A stretch of DNA of 64,000 nucleotides, taken from assembly GCA_038121105.1 (NCBI GenBank), contig JAYONB010000004.1, positions 214,568-278,567 on the forward strand. Direction: 5' to 3'. Each line of letters starts with the position of its first letter. Positions within the stretch are counted from its first letter, which is position 1. This DNA is from CALJDF01 sp038121105. Lineage in GTDB: Bacteria > Pseudomonadota > Alphaproteobacteria > SHVP01. The notes below the pieces were generated by a model. That model was not told where the DNA came from, did not search any database, and was given only the letters and a program-made list of their open reading frames with translations. The translations under genes and the position numbers were made by a program. Shown piece after piece: positions 35,086-42,490 of the stretch.

Positions 35086-35358
35086 ATGGAAAACGACGAC
35101 GAGGCGACAACGGCGCGGCGTAAGCGGCTGTATTTCAGGAGCTGGCACCGCGGCACCCAAGAGGCGGACCTGTTGCTGGGCCGATTCGCCGATCGTTACT
35201 TAGCGTCAATGGACGAGCAGGCCATGAACGAGTTCGAGGCCGTGTTGGAGGTGCCCGAACCGGACTTGTTGGCTTGGTACATGGGGCAAGCCGAGGTTCC
35301 CACAACCCAACTGAGTCCGACACTTTCCCTCATATTAGACTTTAAGGTGTACGATTAA
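35086..35358 (+). CDS. sdhE: Succinate dehydrogenase assembly factor SdhE
   Basis: A 90-residue protein. It has R-K-R-L-Y-F-R-S-W-H-R-G-T-Q-E, the R-G-x-x-E flavinylation motif of SdhE/YgfY, then D-L-L-L-G-R-F-A-D. It promotes covalent FAD attachment to SdhA and FrdA. ATG at 35086 has GAGGG just upstream; an upstream ATG adds seven unconserved residues. Mfd starts five bases past its stop. Confidence 0.93.
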   Translation: MENDDEATTARRKRLYFRSWHRGTQEADLLLGRFADRYLASMDEQAMNEFEAVLEVPEPDLLAWYMGQAEVPTTQLSPTLSLILDFKVYD

Positions 35359-35362
35359 CCTA

Positions 35363-38300
35363 TTGAATAATATATCTATTATCCCTGGAAAGGCGACTAT
35401 CTTTGAAGGCGCGCCGCCCGGACTGGATGCCCAGGTTCTGGCCGACCTGGTGCGGGCCGGTACGGCGCGAAGGATCGTCTTTGTAGCCCGCGACGGCGAG
35501 CGCCAGGCCGCGCTCGCCGATGCTTTGCGCTTTTTTGCCCGCGACATGAAGGTTGTCGTCTTCCCGGCCTGGGACTGCTTGCCGTACGACCGTGTATCAC
35601 CCAATCAGGACGTGGTGGCGGCACGCATGGCGGCGCTCTCGACCTTGGCAACCCTGGCGCCCGATGAATCGGTCGTGGTGGTGGCGACCGTCAACGCCGT
35701 TCTGCAACGGGTCCCGCCGCGTGACCGCGTGTTGGAGGCCTCCTATGTGGTGCGTCCCGGGGATCGATTGGCGGTCGAGGATTTCATCGACTACCTCGTC
35801 CGGCACGGTTATTCGCGGGTCGGGACAGTGCGGGAACCGGGCGAATTCGCGGTCCGGGGCGGGATCATGGATGTCTTTTCGCCAGGTGCCCATGAACCGG
35901 TTCGGTTGGACCTGTTTGGCGACGACCTCGAAGCCGTCCGGACCTTCGACCCGCTGACCCAGGTGTCGAAAACACGGCTCGAGGAACTGCGGCTCGAGGC
36001 GGTAGGTGAGTTCCCGTTCGATCAGAGCGCGATCGAACGTTTTCGCCATCAATACCGGCAACGCTTTGGCGTGCCGGTGGACGGGGATCATCTTTATCTC
36101 GCGGTCAGCGAGGGGCGCCGACATGCCGGGATGGAACATTGGTTGCCACTCTTTCACGAGACGATGAGCACGTTGCTCGACTACGTGCCCGATGCGGCGG
36201 TGGCCCTGGACCACCTCGCCGACGATGCGGCGCAAGCGCGGTTCGAAACGATCGCCGATTCGTTCGGCGCGCGGCGGGAAGCGCTGACCGCCCAGGTCGA
36301 CGCCGGGACCGTCTACCAGGCGCTGGGCCCCGAGGAACTCTATTTGACTGCCGAGGAGTGGCAGACCGCGAAAGACACGCAGGCCACGCTGTCTTTTGGG
36401 CAGTTCCGGGCGCCGAAAGGGGGGCGTGATGTCGTCGACGTGGGCGGGGTCGCGGGTAGAGATTTTGCCGCTGAACGGGCTCAACCGGATGTCGATTTGT
36501 TCGGCACGCTGCTGACCCATATACGCCAGCTACAAGCGCAAGGGCGGCGGGTCGTCGTCGCCAATTATTCGACCGGGACGATGGATCGCACCGAGCGACT
36601 GCTAGCGACCCACGAAGCGGGTGCGGTGGCGCGCGTCGAGAGCGTTGACGAGGTGCGGGCGTTGGCTGGGGACACGATCGCACTGGCGGTTCTGCCGCTT
36701 GAGCGTGGCTTCGTGACCGACACCTTGGCGGTGCTGACGGAGCAAGACATTCTCGGCGACACACTTTCCCGACGATCGCGTCGGTCTTCGCGCAAGGCCG
36801 AGGCGTTTATTAGTGAGGTCTCGAGCCTCGAACCGGGCGATTTCGTTGTGCATGTCGATCATGGCATCGGTCGCTATGAAGGGCTGCAGACGCTCGATGT
36901 CACTGGCGCACCGCATGATTGCGTCGCGCTGACGTATGCGGATAACGCGCGGCTGTTCGTACCGGTCGAAAACATTGAGGTGCTCTCGAGGTACGGCGGT
37001 GCCGAGTCGACTGCGGTGCTCGATCGTTTGGGCGGCACCGGATGGCAGGCGCGTCGCGCCAAACTCAAGAAACGGCTCAAGGATATGGCCGAGGAGCTTA
37101 TCAAGGTCGCTGCTGCGCGGGTCGCCCGCAAGGGCACGCCGGTAACGCCGCCGCCCGGAGCCTATGAAGAATTTTGTGCGCGGTTCCCGTATGAGCTGAC
37201 CGAGGACCAGCAAAGCGCGATGAACGAGATCGTCGTTGATCTTGGGTCAGGACGCCCGATGGATCGGTTGATTTGTGGCGACGTGGGGTTCGGCAAAACA
37301 GAGGTGGCGTTGCGCTCTGCTTTCGTCGCCGCGATGGCCGGGCATCAAGTTGCCGTTGTCGTGCCAACCACGCTGCTTGCACGTCAGCACTATGAGACCT
37401 TTCGCACGCGGTTTGCCGGCCTTCCCGTCAATATTGGACAGTTGTCGCGCATGGTGACGGCCAAACAGGCCGCCGAAACGAAGAAAGGCCTCTCCGACGG
37501 CCGGGTCGACATCGTTATCGGCACCCATGCGCTGTTAGCCAAGGACGTGAAGCTACGGGATCTCGGATTGCTGATCGTCGACGAAGAACAGCACTTCGGG
37601 GTGGCCCACAAGGAGCGCCTGAAACGGCTGCGCAACGAGGTTCACGTCTTGACCATGACGGCGACGCCGATCCCACGGACCCTGCAAATGGCGATGTCGG
37701 GCTTGCGGGAGTTGAGCTTGATCGCAACCCCGCCGGTCGATCGATTGGCGGTTCGCACTTTCATTATGCCGTTCGATCCGGTGACGGTCCGTGAAGCGTT
37801 GCTGCGCGAGCATTTCCGGGGCGGCCAGTCTTTCTATGTGTGCCCGCGGGTGTCGGATTTGAACGAGGCCGAGGCTTACCTACGCGAACATGTGCCGGAG
37901 GTGAAGTTCGCCGTGGCGCACGGTCAAATGAATGCCCGCGATCTCGATGCGGTGATGCAGACGTTCTACGACGGGGGCTATGACGTGCTGATCTCGACCA
38001 ATATCGTCGAGTCCGGCCTTGATGTGCCTTCTGCCAATACGATGGTGATTCACCGGGCCGACATGTTCGGTCTGGCGCAGCTCTATCAACTCCGGGGTCG
38101 GATCGGGCGTTCCAAGGTGCGCGCCTATGCATATCTTACGGTTCGGCCAGGCACGGTCCCGACGGCGCAGGCCCAGAGGCGGCTTGAGGTAATGCAGACC
38201 TTGGATCAACTGGGGGCGGGTTTCACCTTGGCCAGCCACGATCTCGATATTCGCGGCGCCGGGAATCTTTTGGGCGAGGAACAGAGCGGCCACATCCGCG

Positions 38301-38878
38301 AAGTCGGCATCGAGCTATTCCAGGAAATGCTGGAAGAGGCGGTGGCAACGGCGCGTCATGGGACCGACGGCGCAACGGACGACGGTCAATGGTCGCCGCA
38401 AATCAACCTGGGCACGTCGGTGCTGATCCCCGAGCGCTTCGTCGAAGATCTCGACACCCGTCTGGGCCTTTACCGGCGACTGAGCCGACTGGAGACATCC
38501 GGAGAGATCGATGCATTCGGTGCCGAGCTGGTCGACCGGTTCGGGGAACTACCTGGAGAGGTCGAGCATTTGCTCGAGGTCGTGAAGGTCAAAGCGGGGT
38601 GCCGCCTTGCCGGCATAGAAAAACTCGAGGCCGGGCCGCGCGGTGCCACGGTGACCTTCCGTAAGAACCGCTTCGACAATCCCGCAGGCCTTGTTGCGTT
38701 CATCGGTCGTCATGCCAATACCGCGAAGCTGCGTCCTGACCATACGTTGGTTTACGGTCGCGACTGGTCGCAGGAGGCCGAACGGATTCGCGGCGTTCAG
38801 CACCTCGTTCAGAACTTGGCCGTGCTTGCGGCTCAGTCTCCCGACGCGGTGGCCGGTTCGGCGTCACCCGCCGCCTGA
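35363..38878 (+). CDS. mfd: Transcription-repair coupling factor Mfd
   Basis: A 1171-residue Mfd of normal length. Order: UvrB-like domain (about 20-330, R-D-G-E-R-Q-A-A-L-A-D-A-L and W-D-C-L-P-Y-D-R), a CarD-like RNAP-interacting domain (about 480-560, G-D-F-V-V-H-V-D-H-G-I-G-R-Y), translocase motifs I (G-F-G-K-T, about 641-645) and II (D-E-E-Q, about 740), and the regulatory C-terminus. The only plausible start in frame is TTG 35363, with no clear SD, just after the sdhE stop, so it is probably translationally coupled. Overlaps the convergent FrnE gene. Confidence 0.95.
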   Translation: MNNISIIPGKATIFEGAPPGLDAQVLADLVRAGTARRIVFVARDGERQAALADALRFFARDMKVVVFPAWDCLPYDRVSPNQDVVAARMAALSTLATLAPDESVVVVATVNAVLQRVPPRDRVLEASYVVRPGDRLAVEDFIDYLVRHGYSRVGTVREPGEFAVRGGIMDVFSPGAHEPVRLDLFGDDLEAVRTFDPLTQVSKTRLEELRLEAVGEFPFDQSAIERFRHQYRQRFGVPVDGDHLYLAVSEGRRHAGMEHWLPLFHETMSTLLDYVPDAAVALDHLADDAAQARFETIADSFGARREALTAQVDAGTVYQALGPEELYLTAEEWQTAKDTQATLSFGQFRAPKGGRDVVDVGGVAGRDFAAERAQPDVDLFGTLLTHIRQLQAQGRRVVVANYSTGTMDRTERLLATHEAGAVARVESVDEVRALAGDTIALAVLPLERGFVTDTLAVLTEQDILGDTLSRRSRRSSRKAEAFISEVSSLEPGDFVVHVDHGIGRYEGLQTLDVTGAPHDCVALTYADNARLFVPVENIEVLSRYGGAESTAVLDRLGGTGWQARRAKLKKRLKDMAEELIKVAAARVARKGTPVTPPPGAYEEFCARFPYELTEDQQSAMNEIVVDLGSGRPMDRLICGDVGFGKTEVALRSAFVAAMAGHQVAVVVPTTLLARQHYETFRTRFAGLPVNIGQLSRMVTAKQAAETKKGLSDGRVDIVIGTHALLAKDVKLRDLGLLIVDEEQHFGVAHKERLKRLRNEVHVLTMTATPIPRTLQMAMSGLRELSLIATPPVDRLAVRTFIMPFDPVTVREALLREHFRGGQSFYVCPRVSDLNEAEAYLREHVPEVKFAVAHGQMNARDLDAVMQTFYDGGYDVLISTNIVESGLDVPSANTMVIHRADMFGLAQLYQLRGRIGRSKVRAYAYLTVRPGTVPTAQAQRRLEVMQTLDQLGAGFTLASHDLDIRGAGNLLGEEQSGHIREVGIELFQEMLEEAVATARHGTDGATDDGQWSPQINLGTSVLIPERFVEDLDTRLGLYRRLSRLETSGEIDAFGAELVDRFGELPGEVEHLLEVVKVKAGCRLAGIEKLEAGPRGATVTFRKNRFDNPAGLVAFIGRHANTAKLRPDHTLVYGRDWSQEAERIRGVQHLVQNLAVLAAQSPDAVAGSASPAA

Positions 38879-39501
38879 TCTTCGGCCACCTTGGCAAAGA
38901 CTTGCCGGAAGACTTCCGCGGTTTGCGCGCCTTGGACGGCGTATTTGTTGTCGATGATGAACGTCGGCACGCCACTAATTCCCATTTGCGAGGCGTATTG
39001 TGCCTCCGCCCGCACGGCTTCATCGTCGGCGTCGCTCGATAAGCGTTCGCGCACGAGGTCGGCATCCATGCCGGCCTCGGCGGCGGCGGCCGTCAGGGTC
39101 TCGCTGTCGCCAATATCTTCGTTGTCGATGAAATAGCGCCGGAACAGGATTTCGGCCAGCGCGTTTTGCTGGCCCGTTTCGCGCGCCCAGTGCAACACGC
39201 GATGCGAATCGATGGTGTTGGGTACCCGGTTCATCGAATTGAATTTGAACTCGATTCCGGTGGACTGGCCTGCCTCGCCCAGCGCACCGAGCATTTGTTC
39301 GGGGTAGGTCTCGGTCCCGAACTTCTCGCGCAAGTAGTCCTTGCGATCGACGCCTTCTTTGGGCGTGGTCGGATTGAGTTGATAGGGATGCCAGACGATC
39401 TCGACATCGAGATCCGGCTGCTCGGCAAGGGCGGCTTCCAGCCGCCGTTTGCCCACGAAGCACCAGGGACAAATGGTGTCCGATACAATATCAATCTTCA
39501 T
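38833..39501 (-). CDS. DsbA-family oxidoreductase, FrnE type
   Basis: A 222-residue cytoplasmic thioredoxin-fold protein with the N-terminal C-P-W-C redox motif (S-D-T-I-C-P-W-C-F-V-G-K) near residues 12-15, an inserted helical domain, and cis-Pro in I-S-G-V-P-T-F-I. FrnE/polyketide-type DsbA homologues act on disulfides or as 2-hydroxychromene isomerase-like proteins. The 3' end overlaps mfd by 46 bases, a stretch coding on both strands. Divergent from an SDR. Confidence 0.9.
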   Translation of the reverse strand: MKIDIVSDTICPWCFVGKRRLEAALAEQPDLDVEIVWHPYQLNPTTPKEGVDRKDYLREKFGTETYPEQMLGALGEAGQSTGIEFKFNSMNRVPNTIDSHRVLHWARETGQQNALAEILFRRYFIDNEDIGDSETLTAAAAEAGMDADLVRERLSSDADDEAVRAEAQYASQMGISGVPTFIIDNKYAVQGAQTAEVFRQVFAKVAEDQAAGDAEPATASGD

Positions 39502-39594
39502 GATGATCGTAGTATACGGACAAAGTGCTTCGGCGCGAGGGCCGGGCGCTCAATCCGCGGTGAGGCCTAGCGCAACCTACAAGGAGTGGTGTCA

Positions 39595-40356
39595 GTGGTT
39601 GATAACGTATTGAGGGGCAAGCGGGCCTTGGTCACGGGAGCATCAAGCGGCTTGGGTGCGCGGTTCGCGGAAATCCTGGCCGCGGATGGGGCCGAGGTCT
39701 TGCTGGCGGCTCGCCGGGTCGATCGGTTGAGTAGCCTGGTCTCTTCGATTGGGGCGGCCGGCGGGCAGGCGCAAGCGGTCGAATTGGATGTAACCGATGC
39801 GCAGAGCATTGCATCTGCGGTAACCGGCGCATTCGACGCGGGCGGGGTCGACATCTTGGTCAACAACGCCGGCATCTCGATCGAGAAGCGGATTACCGAC
39901 TTTACGCTGGACGACTACGACCGACTGATGGGCACCAACCAACGGGGCGCGTGGCTGACCGCCCAGGCCGTCGGCAAGGGCATGATCGATCGCGGGACAG
40001 GCGGCAAGGTCGTCAATATCGCCTCGGTTTTGGCGAGCAGCGTGCTCACCGGTCTGTCGCTCTACAGCATGTCGAAAGCGGCAATCATTCAGATGACTAG
40101 GTCGATGGCGCTTGAGTGGGCGCGCTTCGATATCCAGGTCAATGCAATTGCGCCGGGGTATATCGAGACGGAGATAAATACCGGCCACTTCAATTCCGAG
40201 GCCGGGCAGAAGCAGATCGCCAAGCTTTTGCGCAAGCGGGTAGGGCACCCGCCCGACCTCGACGGTGCCCTGCGGCTCTTGGTCTCGCCGGAGTCGAATT
40301 TCCTGACGGGTTCGACGATTACCGTCGATGATGGACAGACGCTGCGTGGTCTTTAG
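39595..40356 (+). CDS. Short-chain dehydrogenase/reductase (classical SDR)
   Basis: A 253-residue SDR with T-G-A-S-S-G-L-G near residue 14, N-N-A-G in the middle, catalytic Ser in I-A-S-V-L-A-S and Y-x-x-x-K as Y-S-M-S-K. The C-terminal loop T-V-D-D-G-Q-T closes the site. The start is ambiguous: GTG codons at 39586, 39589 and 39595 are in frame; the last has AAGGAG eight bases upstream and is preferred. NAD(P)-dependent alcohol or ketone substrate unknown. Confidence 0.9.
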   Translation: MVDNVLRGKRALVTGASSGLGARFAEILAADGAEVLLAARRVDRLSSLVSSIGAAGGQAQAVELDVTDAQSIASAVTGAFDAGGVDILVNNAGISIEKRITDFTLDDYDRLMGTNQRGAWLTAQAVGKGMIDRGTGGKVVNIASVLASSVLTGLSLYSMSKAAIIQMTRSMALEWARFDIQVNAIAPGYIETEINTGHFNSEAGQKQIAKLLRKRVGHPPDLDGALRLLVSPESNFLTGSTITVDDGQTLRGL

Positions 40357-40362
40357 AGATGC

Positions 40363-40983
40363 CTAGCTGAGCGGGTTCATGACGATCTTCTGGAAGGCGG
40401 GGCGTTCTTTGAGACGGCCATACCAGGCATCGAGATGGGGCAGCGGATTGCGCTTGATCGGAAGTTCGTAGCGACGCCACGCGAAGACCCCGGCCGGGAT
40501 ATCACCCGCGCTAAAGGCGTCGCCCGCGACGAACGGCGTCTTGGCCAGTTGGGCATCGAGGACCGCCCATTCGACCTCAAGCACTTCGTTGGCACGGGCG
40601 ATCGCATCGTTGTCGCGCTTTTCGGGCGGGGTGCGCAAAAGACCGATAATGACGGTGGGGAACGGACCCCACAGGTGACTGTTGCACCAGTCCATCCATT
40701 GATCCGCGAGCGCGGCCTGGCGGGGGTCGGTGGGCCATAACTTGCCGCTGGTGTCGAGACCGGCGAGGTAACGGGTAATGGCATTCGATTCCCACAAAAC
40801 GAACCCGTCATGGTCGATTACCGGGATTTTGCCGTTCGGGTTGAAGGCCAGGAAGTCGGGGTCATCCAAGCCACCGAATGGCCCACCGACATCGATCTGT
40901 TCGTAATCCATGCCCAATTCCTCGGCGGCCCAGAGCGCCTTTTGGACATTCGAAGAGGTATCGCGGCCCCAGATTTTCAGCAT
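40363..40983 (-). CDS. Glutathione S-transferase
   Basis: A 206-residue GST. N-terminal thioredoxin-like domain with W-G-R-D-T-S-S-N-V-Q-K-A and the cis-Pro turn N-P-N-G-K-I-P-V-I-D, and a G-site residue pattern W-E-S-N-A-I. The C-terminal helical domain ends with the A-F-S-A-G-D-I-P motif. Conjugates glutathione or reduces peroxides; class is not assigned. Six bases separate it from the convergent SDR. Confidence 0.92.
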   Translation of the reverse strand: MLKIWGRDTSSNVQKALWAAEELGMDYEQIDVGGPFGGLDDPDFLAFNPNGKIPVIDHDGFVLWESNAITRYLAGLDTSGKLWPTDPRQAALADQWMDWCNSHLWGPFPTVIIGLLRTPPEKRDNDAIARANEVLEVEWAVLDAQLAKTPFVAGDAFSAGDIPAGVFAWRRYELPIKRNPLPHLDAWYGRLKERPAFQKIVMNPLS

Positions 40984-41120
40984 GTCGTTCTCCCGATTGT
41001 TGACGGTTTCTAACCGGTGTCAGGCGCCACCACAATCCCCGCAATTTAGAGAAAATTTGATCTTTTTCAGGGGGTTAGTTTTGCTTGACGATTCTGCATC
41101 CAGATCCCACCTTTGGGGGG

Positions 41121-41152
41121 TTCCTAACACGTGAACCTTGTTTTGTTAGGAA
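41121..41152. repeat. Perfect 9-base inverted repeat upstream of flagellin
   Basis: TTCCTAACA (41121-41129) and TGTTAGGAA (41144-41152), spacer 14 bases, 88 bases before the flagellin ATG. Could be a leader hairpin or an operator. Alphaproteobacterial flagellin messages are controlled in their 5' leader by FlbT. Confidence 0.45.
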
Positions 41153-41240
41153 TGAACACCGGTTTGAGCGCAAAGCGCAGGACGCGCGGGTGCGATAGGA
41201 AGTCGTTGGCCGACGAACCGGACTGGAGAGGGCCAACCCC

Positions 41241-42059
41241 ATGGTAGATCCAATTACTTCGAACTCAGGGCTGGGCATCCAGCAGTTCAATAAGAATCTC
41301 AGCGGTTTGAACAAGACTCAGAACCGCATCTCGACGGGGCTGAAAATCAATGGCCCCAAGGACAATGCGGCGATCTTCGCGATCGCGCAGGTGTTGCAGG
41401 GTCAATCCGCGGGCGCTGCCGCGGTGAAAACGACGCTGAACAACGCCGAGGCAGTGGTCGGTACAGCGATTTCCGGCGGACAGGTTGTCGGCGACTTGCT
41501 GACAGAGATCAAAGGCAAGGTCGTTCAAGCGAATGACCCGGCGCTCGATCAAGCGGGCCGCGATGCCATCGACGCGGAAATCCAACAACTCGTCAATCAG
41601 GTGAATACTGTCGCCGGCACATCGGAGTTCGGTGGCACGAACCTGATCGAGAACGGCGCCGGCGATTTCTCGGTGCTTTCGAGCGAGAGCGGCGACACGT
41701 TCAACGTCGCGGCGCAGGACTTCAGCGCGCAAGGCCTTGGGATCGACAACATTTCGGTCGCGACGTCAGGCGATGCCGCTTCGGCGCTGAGCGCCATCGA
41801 CAATGCCATTACTCAGGCTAGTTCCGGTCTTGCCAATCTCGGTAGTTCGGCCCAACGCATTGCCGATCAAAGCGAATTCACGACGCGGCTTGATAACGTT
41901 CTGCAGGAAGGCATCGGCAATTTGATCGATGCCGATCTTGGTGCAGAAGCGGCCGGTCTGGCGGCTGGTCGGGTCAAAGAGGAGTTGGGCGCGCGGTCGC
42001 TGGCGATCGCAAACGCCGGTCCGAAAGCCCTTCTGTCGCTTTTCCCGGGCGGCAGCTAA
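41241..42059 (+). CDS. Flagellin, short alphaproteobacterial type
   Basis: A 272-residue flagellin. N-terminal D0/D1 region (S-L-G... type coiled helix, then R-I-S-T-G-L-K-I-N and A-I-A-Q-V-L-Q) and C-terminal D0/D1 (V-D-A-D-like: I-D-A-D-L-G-A-E-A-A, then A-R-S-L-A-I-A-N-A-G-P). The central D2/D3 variable region is almost absent, giving the Caulobacter-like length. Strong SD (GGAGAGGG) upstream and an intrinsic terminator downstream suggest abundant monocistronic mRNA. No other flagellar gene is in the window. Confidence 0.9.
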   Translation: MVDPITSNSGLGIQQFNKNLSGLNKTQNRISTGLKINGPKDNAAIFAIAQVLQGQSAGAAAVKTTLNNAEAVVGTAISGGQVVGDLLTEIKGKVVQANDPALDQAGRDAIDAEIQQLVNQVNTVAGTSEFGGTNLIENGAGDFSVLSSESGDTFNVAAQDFSAQGLGIDNISVATSGDAASALSAIDNAITQASSGLANLGSSAQRIADQSEFTTRLDNVLQEGIGNLIDADLGAEAAGLAAGRVKEELGARSLAIANAGPKALLSLFPGGS

Positions 42060-42080
42060 GCGATCTCTCTCAACTTTCGA

Positions 42081-42108
42081 AAAGGGCCGGTTTTACCGGC
42101 CCTTTTTT
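42081..42108. terminator. Bidirectional intrinsic terminator after flagellin
   Basis: Perfect stem AAAGGGCCGGT / ACCGGCCCTTT with a 3-base loop, followed on the plus strand by more Ts and on the minus strand by TTTTCG. It ends flagellin mRNA and also the minus-strand genes that run in from the right. Confidence 0.85.
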
Positions 42109-42144
42109 TGGCCGTATTGGGATTCAAGGCGTCGCCGAGCGGGC

Positions 42145-42348
42145 TTATTTGACCAAGCGCGTTCGCTCGCCGGGCGGCAGAAGATTGAGAACGCGGATGA
42201 ACCGCGCGATGTGGCTCGGAATTTCTTCCTCGCCCTTTGCCCAGAAATGAACATCGGCGTATTTGCTGCCGATATCTTCGGCCAAGGCGGCGTGCAATTC
42301 CTTGCCATGGAGTTTGGTCCCGATGCGCACCAACTCGCCTGGGGTCAT
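42145..42348 (-). CDS. Small helix-turn-helix-like protein (67 aa)
   Basis: A 67-residue protein whose order M-T-P-G-E-L-V-R-I-G, A-A-L-A-E-D-I-G, W-A-K-G-E-E-E-I-P-S-H-I-A-R-F-I is like small alphaproteobacterial HTH regulators that read W-x-x-G-x-x-P-I-P. Start ATG overlaps the stop of the 29-codon frame just upstream (ATGA) and follows an A8 run. Weak SD. DNA binding is inference. It is downstream of the hydantoinase B gene and may be the last cistron of that unit. Confidence 0.5.
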   Translation of the reverse strand: MTPGELVRIGTKLHGKELHAALAEDIGSKYADVHFWAKGEEEIPSHIARFIRVLNLLPPGERTRLVK

Positions 42349-42434
42349 TTTTTTTCTGGACCGCCCGCCGCTGACTTTTGGCCACCGCCGGGGCGGCCAA
42401 GTTTCGCTTTAGGTTTAGGGGCAAAAAGGCGCAT
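42345..42434 (-). CDS. Tiny Lys/Gly-rich open frame with an AT-hook-like core (29 aa)
   Basis: Reads M-R-L-F-A-P-K-P-K-A-K-L-G-R-P-G-G-G-Q-K then S-A-A-G-G-P-E-K-K. G-R-P flanked by lysines resembles an AT-hook. It ends in an A8 run and TGA that overlaps the next ATG. Might be a short leader peptide, or joined to the HTH frame by -1 slippage. Too short to be sure it is translated. Confidence 0.3.
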   Translation of the reverse strand: MRLFAPKPKAKLGRPGGGQKSAAGGPEKK

Positions 42435-42490
42435 AGGAATCAATCGGGGCCCGATCGCAGTGCGTCGGACCCCGCTCTCATTTGTGGCGA

